Numbered from the stretch's first letter, positions 6,879 through 15,362 are shown. The stretch is DNA of 17,725 bases from Candidatus Zhuqueibacterota bacterium (GCA_022706175.1 JAKJDB010000010.1:1-17725); one strand, 5' to 3'. Notes: generated by a model from the letters alone, not told the origin. Numbers and translations: made by a program.

Positions 6879-7757
6879 ATGAAAAAGCGAACAAAAACAT
6901 ACGAAGCCACGTTATCCATGTTCTCAGACGGTCAACCGCCGGTTGCAGAGAAGACCAGGCCCCTGGCCCGACTTCAGCTGGTGCGTCCGCTGGTCTTTTT
7001 TGATCTGGAGACCACCGGCTTGGATCCGCAGATGGACCGAATCGTACAATTCGCTTTTTTGCGGGTGTTGCCGGACCATACGGTTGAAAGCTGGATGGAG
7101 TTGGTCAATCCAGGCATTCCGATTCCGCCGGAGGCCAGCCGCGTGCATCACATTACCGATGAACTGGTGGCGGGAAAACCGTCTCTGCGTGACTTGGCGC
7201 CGCGGATCAGCGCCTATCTCGCGGGATGCGATCTGGCCGGCTATAATGTTCTCCGTTTCGATCTGCCGTTTTTACAGGCCGAATTGGAGCGCAACGGGCA
7301 ACCGTTTGACAGCGCTCAGATCCAAGTCATCGACTGTCAGGTGATTTTTCATAAAAAGGAACCGCGCGATCTGTCTGCCGCGGTGCGCTTGTATTGTCAG
7401 CGGGAGTTGAGCAACGCACACGATGCGGCGGCAGACATCGCCGCCACGCTCGACGTGCTGGACGGTCAGTTGGCTCGGTATCCGGACCTACCGCATGATC
7501 CGGCCGGGCTGTCGGCTTTTTGCAGCAACGGCGACCGAGCGCGCTGGGTGACGGCGGACCGTAAATTTTTTTGGCGTAACGGCGAAGCGGTCATTGCGTT
7601 CGGCAAGAATCGCGGAAAAAGCCTGCAGTGGCTTCATGAAAACGATCCGGATTATTTGCGTTGGATGAGCGAGAAGGATTTCAACGAAGAAACCCTGGCG
7701 TTGATCGCCGCCGCTCTGCGGGGAGAGTTTCCGCAAAAGACGGGAGGGGTGGAATAA
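6879..7757 (+). CDS. DnaQ-type (DEDDh) 3'-5' exonuclease with ExoX-like C-terminal domain
   Basis: A 292-residue protein. ATG at 6879 with AGGG five bases upstream; a TTG 36 bases earlier is less likely. The exonuclease domain spans about residues 37-195. Exo I is FFDLETTGL (Asp42, Glu44), Exo II is GYNVLRFDLPFL (Asp128), and Exo III is NAHDAAADIAAT (His181, Asp186), so the active site is complete. It hydrolyses DNA (or RNA) 3' ends with two metal ions, as in polymerase III epsilon and oligoribonuclease relatives. Residues about 226-285 (FFWRNGEAVIAFGKNRGKSLQWL, DPDYLRWM) form the small domain found at the C-terminus of ExoX-like proteins. The N-terminal 30 residues look unstructured. It is not the replicative epsilon subunit by obvious features; a repair or nucleic acid clean-up role is inferred. 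Confidence 0.88.
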   Translation: MKKRTKTYEATLSMFSDGQPPVAEKTRPLARLQLVRPLVFFDLETTGLDPQMDRIVQFAFLRVLPDHTVESWMELVNPGIPIPPEASRVHHITDELVAGKPSLRDLAPRISAYLAGCDLAGYNVLRFDLPFLQAELERNGQPFDSAQIQVIDCQVIFHKKEPRDLSAAVRLYCQRELSNAHDAAADIAATLDVLDGQLARYPDLPHDPAGLSAFCSNGDRARWVTADRKFFWRNGEAVIAFGKNRGKSLQWLHENDPDYLRWMSEKDFNEETLALIAAALRGEFPQKTGGVE

Positions 7758-7827
7758 TCATTCCAGAGAAAGACTATAAAGGGGCAAAGAGCCGGCAACG
7801 CATTACCGAGCGGATTTTATTTGCTAG

Positions 7828-7902
7828 GACGCCATCCTTGTGGAACTAAAAGCCTTGCAGACGATAACGGGCAGGGAAGAGGCCCAGGTGATCCATTATT
7901 TA
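7828..7902 (+). pseudogene. Remnant of a GxxExxY-family gene
   Basis: Directly after an in-frame TAG (7825-7827), 25 codons read DAILVELKAL-QTITGREEAQVIHYL. This matches the conserved core of GxxExxY proteins (typically VELKA..., then ...EAQLLNYLKATG). The usual continuation (KATG-x-x-x-G-LLINF) is missing; the frame instead runs through ICDICGCLKSADDADG to a TGA overlapping the peptidase start. The N-terminal part of the family, including the GxxExxY motif, is absent upstream. Only a fossil is left, and its 3' flank supplies the ribosome site of the next gene. Confidence 0.7.
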
Positions 7903-7976
7903 ATCTGCGATATCTGCGGATGTTTAAAATCCGCCGATGACGCAGATGGGAGAAACGATTTTGGAGGTCCTCAAGT

Positions 7977-9170
7977 ATGACTGACATTAAAACAAGAGTG
8001 TGGATGCTATGGTTTGTCCTTATGCCGCTGACGGGTCTTCATGCGGCAGACGATCAGAAAGCATTCTATCGGCCGGAAAAAACATACTATGGTAAACCGG
8101 ATACGATCTTGAGCATGGATTTTTCTTCGATCAAACACCCAAAGCCGCTATCCGTCTATCAACCGGTGTATCACACCCCGCCCATCAGGCAGGACACCAC
8201 CAACACCTGCTGGAGTTTTGCCGCCACCTCGCTGCTGGAGTCGGAGCTGAAACGCCTCGGCCGCGGGGAGATCGCTCTGTCCAGAATGTTTACCGTATAC
8301 TGGGAGTATGTAGAAAAAGTACGCCGCTTCGTTCAGACAAAGGGCAACTCCCTGGTCGATCCAGGTTCTCAGTTGAACGCGGTTATTCTGCGCATGCAAA
8401 CCTACGGCGCTGTGCCGGCGGAGTGCTACACCGGATTACCAGGCGGCGCCACCATCTATGATGAACGCAAAATGCTTAAAGAGATCAAGCAATACCTCGA
8501 GTTCATTCGCACCAACGAGTTGTGGTATGAGGATCAGGCCATTGCCAATGTGCGCATGATCCTGGATCGCTATATGGGCGCCCCACCGGAATCCGTTTCC
8601 TTTCAGGGACAAACCTATACGCCGAAACAATTCTGCGATAACGTGCTGGCGCTGCCCTTGCAGGACTATGTCTCTTTTATTTCATTCCTAAAATATCCCT
8701 TCTGGACGCAAAACAGCTATCCGGTTCCGGACAATTGGTGGAAGTGCCGGGACTATTATAACGTGCCGCTGGATGATTTTTATCAGGGCATCAAAAGCGC
8801 CATCCAACAGGGCTACTCGGTCGCCATTGCCGGAGACGTTTCTGAGCCGGGCAAGTACGGCCCTTCCGACCTGGCCATCGTGCCGAGCTTTGATCTGCCC
8901 TCCTCCGCCATCAACCAGGACAGTCGCGAATTTCGCTTTTACAACCGCACCAGCACCGACGACCACGGCATGCATCTCATCGGTTATAAAGCCATGGCCG
9001 GCGAGGACTGGTTTTTGATCAAGGACTCTGCCGCCAGCGCTTGGAAGGGCGCGTTCGCCGGGTATCATTTTTTTCGGGGTGATTTCATTCGACTCAAGAT
9101 ACTGGCCTTTATGGTCCACAAAGATGGCGTGAGCAAATTATTGGACAAATACCGGCTGATGCAGAAATAA
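7977..9170 (+). CDS. Secreted papain-like (C1 family) cysteine peptidase, bleomycin hydrolase/PepC-like
   Basis: A 397-residue protein. ATG at 7977 with GGAGGT eight bases upstream. Residues 1-23 are a signal peptide (cleavage near LHAADD), so it acts in the periplasm or outside. The active-site segment is RQDTTNTCWSFAATSLLESE (oxyanion Gln72, nucleophile Cys78). The His segment is DDHGMHLIGY (His330). The third segment, WFLIKDSAASAWKG, carries Asp350 where papain and PepC have Asn. A large insertion (about 100-260) lies between Cys and His, as in bleomycin hydrolase-type enzymes. It most likely cleaves peptides; intracellular PepC relatives are aminopeptidases, but secretion argues for a different substrate. 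The Asn-to-Asp change could lower or tune activity. It is probably monocistronic: the next gene begins 257 bases on, past a hairpin. Confidence 0.85.
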   Translation: MTDIKTRVWMLWFVLMPLTGLHAADDQKAFYRPEKTYYGKPDTILSMDFSSIKHPKPLSVYQPVYHTPPIRQDTTNTCWSFAATSLLESELKRLGRGEIALSRMFTVYWEYVEKVRRFVQTKGNSLVDPGSQLNAVILRMQTYGAVPAECYTGLPGGATIYDERKMLKEIKQYLEFIRTNELWYEDQAIANVRMILDRYMGAPPESVSFQGQTYTPKQFCDNVLALPLQDYVSFISFLKYPFWTQNSYPVPDNWWKCRDYYNVPLDDFYQGIKSAIQQGYSVAIAGDVSEPGKYGPSDLAIVPSFDLPSSAINQDSREFRFYNRTSTDDHGMHLIGYKAMAGEDWFLIKDSAASAWKGAFAGYHFFRGDFIRLKILAFMVHKDGVSKLLDKYRLMQK

Positions 9171-9239
9171 AATCGACGCAATGTGACGTGGATCAATCCC
9201 GTTTCCCCCTCACTTGCGTTTTACTGGGTGACGTCATCA

Positions 9240-9265
9240 ACGCCTCCATCGAAGGATGGAGGCGT
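9240..9265 (+). terminator. Terminator-like hairpin after the C1 peptidase
   Basis: Perfect 11-bp stem ACGCCTCCATC / GATGGAGGCGT with a GAAG loop, 70 bases past the stop codon. Only a short T-run (CTGTTTCT) follows, so it is a moderately good terminator. The rest of 9171-9427 shows no gene or repeat. Confidence 0.6.
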
Positions 9266-9427
9266 CACTGTTTCTGAGAGCCCCGAGCGGCGTCCGATTT
9301 AACGGTGTAATGGTTAAATTCGAACATGCTTGAAGGATAGATAGGCAAGCAGAAACGCGTAACCGACGCGCTGCAATCCGATCAAAATTTGTGTAGGAAC
9401 CATCATTCAGGAAAGAACCTAAACATC

Positions 9428-11068
9428 GTGAAGAAAATCATTTTGCTAGCAGGGATGCTGTCCGGACTGTGCTTTGGCCAGACTAAAACCATGGATCGCC
9501 GCTTTGTGCCGATCCTTATCAGCGGCAGTCAATTCCCACGAGTCGATTTGCGCATCAGCGAATGGACCGCTTTCCGCTTTGACGCCCAAAACCAGCAGTG
9601 GACCGCCGTGCCCTTTCAAGTGGATGAGGTGGATATCGTCAACGATCAAAGAAAATACAACCATGTGCAAGCCAGAAACGACCGTATCGATCTGGTGGAT
9701 GAGATGACGATCATGCCGGAGGATCTTGGCGATCGTGCCGCCATTGGTCAGTGGCTTGACGAGCGTAAGAGCCGGGATGAGTTCCGCATCGAATTGACAT
9801 TTTCTGATCCGTTGGCGCCGGATAAAAAAGGCTGGCTTTATCTCTATCATACCACGGCCGCACCGGCGGTCTCGAGCTATCATCGCTATAGCCCGGCGCC
9901 GTCCGGCACCGCCGCGGACACCGCCCGAACGCGCTCCTATCGCATCGGCCGCACTCCCGATGGCTGGATAGACTATATTTCCTTGGCAGCGGCGCCGGAG
10001 AAGAATCTGCTGGATCGTTTGAAACTGCGCCTCAGCGGCAAATCGTTTTTACCCGGCCTGGGACGGTACACCTGCAACGAGGACACACTCAACAACGGCA
10101 GCTCCACCTACCATTCAGGCTGTGTACGCGCTTTTCATGATCAACGTCCCTCGGTCTCTTTTCCGGTCGTCGGCAGGTTGAAGGCCGATCACCAATGGGA
10201 GTACTATCCCTATTCGTTCTGCATCGGCGCCTCCGGCATCGCGGTGCAGGAGAGCATCCTGCAACTGATCGGATTGAACTCTATCCGCCAATCTCTGGAT
10301 TTGAGCTTGCACGCCGTGGGCGGCCGTTTTTACTCTGCCTCCAATTTGGATGGAGTACCTATCGATGGAAATCCTGAAACCATTGCAACCACGTTGCAGC
10401 AGACGGACGGCGCCCAATGGCTGTTGGCCAGTGGACCCTGGGGAACCATTGAAATGATCGTCGAATGTCCCAGAATCCGCAACGCTGCGGTGAGCCTTTA
10501 TTATCATGACAACCAGGCCGGCGGCACTTTGGATGGCTCCATCGATACCGGTGATAAACGATCCATCGGCGATATGGGGTTATGGGTTCATACGAAAAAG
10601 AACAATCTGTCGACGGATCGGCTCAACATCGATTTCACCTGTTACCTCATCAATGAGCCGAATCACAACGCTGCTTTCGGCCGCCGTTTGTTTCAATGGG
10701 ATCAGAACGACCTGATGCTGACATATCAGGAGCAACCCCACTCGGCCGAGCTTGTCGATCCAGACGAGCCCATGCTCGATGGCTGGGTGTTGCAGCCGGG
10801 TGCTCCCAATCCCTTTAATCCTCAGCGTTCAACCTGGCAGGCAGTGCTGCAGGCGCCTGCTGCCGGGCCCAAAACTGAAGCCAGGATCTATAATCTATTA
10901 GGCCAATGCGTCGCTGTGCTGGCCCCGCAAGCGGCAGATCAAGGGTCCTGGCTCTTTCGCTGGCCAGGCCTTGCGGCATCCGGCGCCTTGGCGCCGGACG
11001 GTCTGTATATTCTGCGGATTCAGGGCCCTGAGCAGACCTTCTCTCAGCGTTTCCTGCTCAGCCGCTGA
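9428..11068 (+). CDS. Secreted protein of unknown function with C-terminal type IX/FlgD-like sorting domain (paralogue 1)
   Basis: A 546-residue protein. GTG at 9428 is chosen because it leads straight into a signal peptide (KKIILLAGMLSGLCFGQ); an upstream TTG (9389) is unlikely. The ribosome site is weak (AGGA 15 bases away). The body (about 22-440) is a domain I do not recognise. It shares motifs with the protein at 15689-17398: VPFQVDE (61-67), DEMTIMPEDLGDRA (91-104), a DLS...RFYS..N.DG..IDG segment (about 291-314) and YYHDNQAGGT (358-367). Residues 452-546 are a C-terminal module opening with PGAPNPFNP and ending in a short basic tail, typical of surface delivery by a type IX-like system. 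No catalytic motif was seen. Function unknown; secreted and possibly surface-bound or released. Confidence 0.8.
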   Translation: MKKIILLAGMLSGLCFGQTKTMDRRFVPILISGSQFPRVDLRISEWTAFRFDAQNQQWTAVPFQVDEVDIVNDQRKYNHVQARNDRIDLVDEMTIMPEDLGDRAAIGQWLDERKSRDEFRIELTFSDPLAPDKKGWLYLYHTTAAPAVSSYHRYSPAPSGTAADTARTRSYRIGRTPDGWIDYISLAAAPEKNLLDRLKLRLSGKSFLPGLGRYTCNEDTLNNGSSTYHSGCVRAFHDQRPSVSFPVVGRLKADHQWEYYPYSFCIGASGIAVQESILQLIGLNSIRQSLDLSLHAVGGRFYSASNLDGVPIDGNPETIATTLQQTDGAQWLLASGPWGTIEMIVECPRIRNAAVSLYYHDNQAGGTLDGSIDTGDKRSIGDMGLWVHTKKNNLSTDRLNIDFTCYLINEPNHNAAFGRRLFQWDQNDLMLTYQEQPHSAELVDPDEPMLDGWVLQPGAPNPFNPQRSTWQAVLQAPAAGPKTEARIYNLLGQCVAVLAPQAADQGSWLFRWPGLAASGALAPDGLYILRIQGPEQTFSQRFLLSR

Positions 11069-11081
11069 CCATGCAAAAGGT

Positions 11082-11110
11082 TTGTTTTTTAAGTGCGGGT
11101 TTGTTATATT
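11082..11110 (+). promoter_or_regulatory. Sigma70-type promoter of the fadD-like operon
   Basis: TTGTTT (11082-11087), a 17-base spacer and TATATT (11105-11110), just 14 bases after the stop of the previous gene and about 130 bases before the acyl-CoA synthetase start. The untranslated leader of about 120 bases has no clear terminator or riboswitch shape. Confidence 0.65.
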
Positions 11111-11238
11111 TCTTTCCGGATTGTGCCTTCCCCGCTCCAGCGTAATGGTATGGAGGCTGAGGCTGATAAGGCGGGTGACTCCGAACCATCCGGTATGCTT
11201 TATGGTTTTATTTTTACTGGCCAAGGGAGATAATCCGC

Positions 11239-12924
11239 ATGATATCTTCACCACTTAAAACCATGACCCTGCAAGCGCTGCTGCAGCGCAGCACAACCGA
11301 ATTTGCCGATCGCATCAGTCTGGCGGAAGTCGATGGTCCTGCCCTCACCTATGCTGAATGGGGCCAACGGGTAAGCGAAGTTTCTGAATGGCTGAGGCAC
11401 AACAGCATTGTGGCCGGCGACCGCGTGGCGATTCTGAGCGAAAACAAACCGCAGTGGGGCGTTGCTTTTTTTGCCATCACCACCATGTCTGCGGTGGCGG
11501 TGCCGATCCTGCCTGATTTCCATCCCACTGAAATCCAGCACATCCTGCGCCATTCCGGGGCCAAGGCGATCTTTGTCTCTGAAAAATTGTACAGCAAAAT
11601 TGAAGACGCGACCATCGACTCTTTGCAATCCGTGTTTCTGATTGAGGATTTTTCACTGCTGCCGCAGCTGGCTAAAAAAGACAAATTGTCCGAAATCCTT
11701 CAGGAAGGATCCAAGGAGCTGGCCAAACTGAAGGAGGCGGCGCGTAAAATCACCAGCCTGTTGTCCGGCGAGGACGCCGAGGAGGCTCTGGCTTCCATAA
11801 TCTACACGTCCGGTACTACCGGCAGCTCCAAGGGCGTTATGCTTACACACAAGAATCTCATCTTTGATGCGCTGGCCACTTTCACCATTGTCAATCTCGG
11901 CCCAGGGGACCGCATGGTCTCCATGCTGCCGCTCTCACGCGCCTATGAATGCACTCTGGGGCTGGTGGCGCCGCTGATGAAAGGGTCTGCAGTCTATTAT
12001 CTGGACAAGCCGCCCACCGCGCGCGTGCTGCTGCCGGCGCTGCAAAAGATCAAGCCGACCGTTCTCCTGACCGTGCCCCTGGTCATTGAAAAGATATATA
12101 AAAACCGGATTCAGCCCACCTTTAAGAAAAAATTGCTGCTGCGCGGGCTGACCAAGATCCCGGTGATCCGCAGACGGTTGTATAAAGCGGCGGGAAGAAA
12201 ATTGCTGACCTCCTTTGGCGGCGAACTGCGTTGTTATTGCATCGGCGGCGTGGCCTTGTGTCCGGAAGTGGAACTGTTTCTGCGTGAGGCCGGCTTCCCC
12301 TATGCCATTGGCTACGGCTTGACGGAAACGTCGCCGCTGATCTCCGGCACGGGCCCGGAAAACACGGCCTATCGCGCAGCCGGCAAGCCCCTGTCCGGCG
12401 TGGAGATGCGCATCGATCATCCGAACCCTAAAACCGGGGAGGGGGAAATTCTCGTGCGCGGTCCGGTGGTCATGAAGGGCTATTTTCAAGATGCGAAAAG
12501 AACGGACGAGGTTCTGGACAGAGACGGCTGGTTTCGCACCGGCGACCTGGGCGTGTTTGACAAACATGGGTATCTGTACATCAAAGGCCGTTCGAAGAAC
12601 ATGATCCTGGGCCCCAACGGAGAGAACATCTATCCTGAAGAGATCGAGGCAACGCTGAACGAGATGGAGGAAGTGGTCGAGTCGCTGGTCTATCTGCGCG
12701 ACGGCAAGTTGACGGCCAAGGTTTGCTTGAACTATGAAGTGCTGGACAGCCGTTTCTCTGCACAAAAGCTGAATCCCGATCGCATCGAAGCGCTTTTGGA
12801 GGAACTGCGGCAGACCGTCAATCAGAATGTGTCTTCATTCAGCCGCATCCATAGAATGCTGGAACAGCCGGAGCCGTTTGAAAAAACGCCGACGCAGAAA
12901 ATCAAACGGTATTTGTATGTATAA
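11239..12924 (+). CDS. Long-chain acyl-CoA synthetase (AMP-dependent synthetase/ligase)
   Basis: A 561-residue protein with AGGGAG nine bases before its ATG. It activates fatty acids with ATP to acyl-AMP and then to acyl-CoA, at the cytoplasmic side of the membrane. Adenylate-forming motifs are complete: YTSGTTGSSKG (189-199), GYGLTETSP (358-366), GWFRTGDLG (430-438), GRSKNMI (450-456) and the catalytic Lys554 in TPTQKIKRYL. Length and order fit the FadD/long-chain type. A position that is usually His in the LPLSHxYE motif is Arg here (LPLSRAYE, Arg234). It is the first gene of a probable operon with the transglutaminase-like and PLP-enzyme genes, with gaps of 34 and 67 bases. FadD activity is inferred; chain-length preference cannot be read. 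Confidence 0.92.
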   Translation: MISSPLKTMTLQALLQRSTTEFADRISLAEVDGPALTYAEWGQRVSEVSEWLRHNSIVAGDRVAILSENKPQWGVAFFAITTMSAVAVPILPDFHPTEIQHILRHSGAKAIFVSEKLYSKIEDATIDSLQSVFLIEDFSLLPQLAKKDKLSEILQEGSKELAKLKEAARKITSLLSGEDAEEALASIIYTSGTTGSSKGVMLTHKNLIFDALATFTIVNLGPGDRMVSMLPLSRAYECTLGLVAPLMKGSAVYYLDKPPTARVLLPALQKIKPTVLLTVPLVIEKIYKNRIQPTFKKKLLLRGLTKIPVIRRRLYKAAGRKLLTSFGGELRCYCIGGVALCPEVELFLREAGFPYAIGYGLTETSPLISGTGPENTAYRAAGKPLSGVEMRIDHPNPKTGEGEILVRGPVVMKGYFQDAKRTDEVLDRDGWFRTGDLGVFDKHGYLYIKGRSKNMILGPNGENIYPEEIEATLNEMEEVVESLVYLRDGKLTAKVCLNYEVLDSRFSAQKLNPDRIEALLEELRQTVNQNVSSFSRIHRMLEQPEPFEKTPTQKIKRYLYV

Positions 12925-12958
12925 CGGTCAAACCATCAGTGGGTTTTGCGATTAGAAT

Positions 12959-14152
12959 ATGAAGCGATCACGCACAGCTGAGCGGCTCTTTCCTGCGCTC
13001 CGCCGGCATTGGCACGGGACCCGGCCGAACGAAACGGTTCGGCGACCTTGGTTGTTTTTGTCCGGCTGCTTGTTGGGATTCTTGTTTGTCTGTTGCGCCG
13101 TCGGCACTAAAAGCCCGGATGTGCTGGTCTCCAGCGTCAAGCTGTACCCGGATTACGAACCTTCTGATGTGGTCTTTCGTCCTACCCTGACCGACCCCTG
13201 CCGCTATGAAGTAGAGATGATCTGCGGGCTGGATTCCATTCAAACAGCATCGCCGTCACAATTGGAAGAGCTGGCTGATTCGCTGCGCGTTTCGGTGGTC
13301 GATCTTCCGCTCGTCTACCTGTGGACCGCTGAACCGGTGGAACGGACCGGTCAGCGCGACATTCGCTATCTCCACATCCAGCCGGACATCGGACTGCGTT
13401 TTGAAGACCGCCGCAACGGCAATCGCATTCGTTTCTGGGATTTGAGCTCGTTGATTCAAGACGCGCGCACTCTGCAGCTGAGCCGCCGCTTTCAGTATAC
13501 CTGCTATCGCGTAGAGTATGAGATAGACTCCAGCAAAGTCGGCGTCTACAACCAGAGCAGCGAATTTTATCGCTTTTATACCCGGCCGGAGCGCTGGCTC
13601 GAATACAACGGCGCTGTTGCGGACACCGCCCGGCGCATCATCGGTCAAGAGTCCAATCCCTACCTTCGCGCCCTGCTGTTGTTCACGTGGCTCAAAGAAC
13701 ACGGCGTCTATCATTATCCACCGGAACGACGCGGAGCGACGGTCATGCTGCAGACTCTTGCCGGCGATTGCGGCCAGTTTGCCTATCTGTTCATCGCTTT
13801 GTGCCGCAGCGTCGGCATTCCCGCCCGTCTGGTCGCCGGCTTTCAGACAACGGACGATTCGGAGTGGGGCTATCACGCCTGGGCTGAATGCTTTATCCCG
13901 AAATATGGGTGGGTCCCGGCGGATCTTACCGAAGTCGGTGCGTTCGGGGAACTGCCGAACAATCGGCTGGTTTCATCCGTTGGCATGAACATCCCGTTGC
14001 CCCGTGCCCCTCGCTGGGCGAGCTACCGCAACAGCGATGTGGAAGGGGGCGTGACCGATTATATGCAGATGGCCACCATCGTCCGGGCGGGATTGGCCGG
14101 TCAGCGATTATCAAATATCAAAATGATCAAGGCCAAACCGCTCGCGCCCTGA
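12959..14152 (+). CDS. Transglutaminase-like envelope protein
   Basis: A 397-residue protein. Start ATG at 12959, with only a weak ribosome site, 34 bases after the acyl-CoA synthetase gene. About 30 basic residues precede a hydrophobic segment (31-50), which ends in a Cys pair (LFVCC) that could be a lipobox; either a lipoprotein or an N-terminal anchor. Residues 51-220 are an unrecognised beta-rich region. The transglutaminase-like core spans about 230-330: GDCGQFAYLFIALCRSVGIPARLV (Cys271), YHAWAECF (His306) and GWVPADLT (Asp322), so the Cys-His-Asp triad is complete. Bacterial members are mostly peptidases or amide-processing enzymes. Substrate unknown. The N-terminal start is uncertain. 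Confidence 0.82.
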   Translation: MKRSRTAERLFPALRRHWHGTRPNETVRRPWLFLSGCLLGFLFVCCAVGTKSPDVLVSSVKLYPDYEPSDVVFRPTLTDPCRYEVEMICGLDSIQTASPSQLEELADSLRVSVVDLPLVYLWTAEPVERTGQRDIRYLHIQPDIGLRFEDRRNGNRIRFWDLSSLIQDARTLQLSRRFQYTCYRVEYEIDSSKVGVYNQSSEFYRFYTRPERWLEYNGAVADTARRIIGQESNPYLRALLLFTWLKEHGVYHYPPERRGATVMLQTLAGDCGQFAYLFIALCRSVGIPARLVAGFQTTDDSEWGYHAWAECFIPKYGWVPADLTEVGAFGELPNNRLVSSVGMNIPLPRAPRWASYRNSDVEGGVTDYMQMATIVRAGLAGQRLSNIKMIKAKPLAP

Positions 14153-14180
14153 AAGGATTCAGCGCCTTCAAAAATCCTTT
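14152..14180 (+). repeat. Short inverted repeat after the transglutaminase-like gene
   Basis: AAAGGATT (14152-14159) and AATCCTTT (14173-14180) form a perfect 8-bp stem with a 13-base loop that overlaps the stop codon. There is no T-tract. It may slow or process the message between two operon genes but is unlikely to end transcription. Confidence 0.35.
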
Positions 14181-14219
14181 CTATCATCAAGAACTGGTGC
14201 AGCTCGCAGGAGAAACCAG

Positions 14220-15362
14220 GTGGATTTTTACCTGCCCACATGTGACCGCGAACCCTATGTGATTCAGAACCCGGGCTCCCTTCGAACGCCACGTCTCGTG
14301 GTCTTTCACCAGCGGCTGCTTTATAATCTGCAGACCATGAAAGGTCTGATGTCGCAGGGCGCCTCATCCCTTTCGCTGACATCCCTTTGCCCTCATGTTA
14401 AAACGCACAAGTCTCCTTATGTCACGCGTTTGATGATGGAACAGGACATTCACTTTTTCAAAGCCACACCGAACGAGGTGGAGATGCTGGCCGCGGCCGG
14501 AGCGCCGGAAGTGCTGGTCGCCTATCCGCTGCTGGCCGCGGATGCCGCTGTGCAGATCGACGTGATGATGCGCCACCCGGCCAGCCGGTTTTTTATGCAG
14601 ATTTCCCAGCCGGAGCACGCCCGCATTTTGCAGCAGGCCGCTGAAGCGGCGGACATGCACGTTTCCTGTTTCATCGATCTCGATGTCGGCATGGCCCGCA
14701 CCGGCACAGCGCCGCAAAAAGCGCTGGACCTGTATCGCAAGCTGCCGCAGTTTCCGCGCTTGATCTTCGCCGGCTTGCACGCCTATGACGGCCATATCCA
14801 CCAGCTCAGCGCCGAGGAACGGCAGCTGCAGGCGGGCATCAGCATGGATCGATTGCAGACGGCGCTGGACCAGTTCTGCGCTGCCGGCGTTTCCATCGAA
14901 CGCGTGGTGGTCGGCGGCACGCCGAGCTTTGTCCATGATCTGCAGGTGCTCGGCCGGAAGCAATGGCCGTTCCAGCTCTATTTTTCCCCCGGCACCTGGA
15001 TTTATTTCGACACCCACTATCAGCGGCTGATGCCGGGCACGTTTAAGCCCGCGGCGCTGATCCTGTGTCAGATCATGGATCAGACAGGGGAGAACCGCTA
15101 CGTGTTGAATATGGGACACAAACGCTGGGCTGTGGATCAGGGTCCGGTGGAGGCCTTTAGCATCCCGGGCATGAAAGCTCTGTCCTGGAGCGAAGAGCAC
15201 ACGGTGGTGCAGGCGCCGGGCTATTGCCGCATCGGCGATTATGTGCTGGTTGCACCGCGCCATGTGTGTTCCACCGTAAATCTGTGGGAATATTTCGCCT
15301 TGATCGATGAGCGGGGCGAGGTGGAGATCGCCGCCAGTCCCATCGAGGGGCGGAACCGGTAA
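14220..15362 (+). CDS. PLP-dependent D-threonine aldolase / D-serine dehydratase-like enzyme (alanine racemase fold)
   Basis: A 380-residue protein. The start is GTG at 14220, supported by AGGAG seven bases upstream. The N-terminal domain is the alanine-racemase-type barrel: CPHVKTHKSP (about 57-66) with Lys61 as the likely PLP Schiff-base lysine, FIDLDVGMARTG (151-162), LHAYDGH (186-192) and VGGTPSF (231-237). The C-terminal domain carries APRHVCSTVNLW, in which His348 and Cys350 match the HxC zinc site of D-serine dehydratase; D-threonine aldolases use His and Asp. D-serine dehydratase-like activity (D-serine to pyruvate and ammonia) or a D-amino acid aldolase is most likely. No signal peptide, so cytosolic. 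Third gene of the acyl-CoA synthetase operon. D-amino acid release by the upstream envelope protein is a speculative link. Confidence 0.87.
   Translation: MDFYLPTCDREPYVIQNPGSLRTPRLVVFHQRLLYNLQTMKGLMSQGASSLSLTSLCPHVKTHKSPYVTRLMMEQDIHFFKATPNEVEMLAAAGAPEVLVAYPLLAADAAVQIDVMMRHPASRFFMQISQPEHARILQQAAEAADMHVSCFIDLDVGMARTGTAPQKALDLYRKLPQFPRLIFAGLHAYDGHIHQLSAEERQLQAGISMDRLQTALDQFCAAGVSIERVVVGGTPSFVHDLQVLGRKQWPFQLYFSPGTWIYFDTHYQRLMPGTFKPAALILCQIMDQTGENRYVLNMGHKRWAVDQGPVEAFSIPGMKALSWSEEHTVVQAPGYCRIGDYVLVAPRHVCSTVNLWEYFALIDERGEVEIAASPIEGRNR

Noticed and set aside
9171..9427. Small gene in the gap after the C1 peptidase
   Set aside because: Only a hairpin is visible; no start with a ribosome site and coding-like frame.
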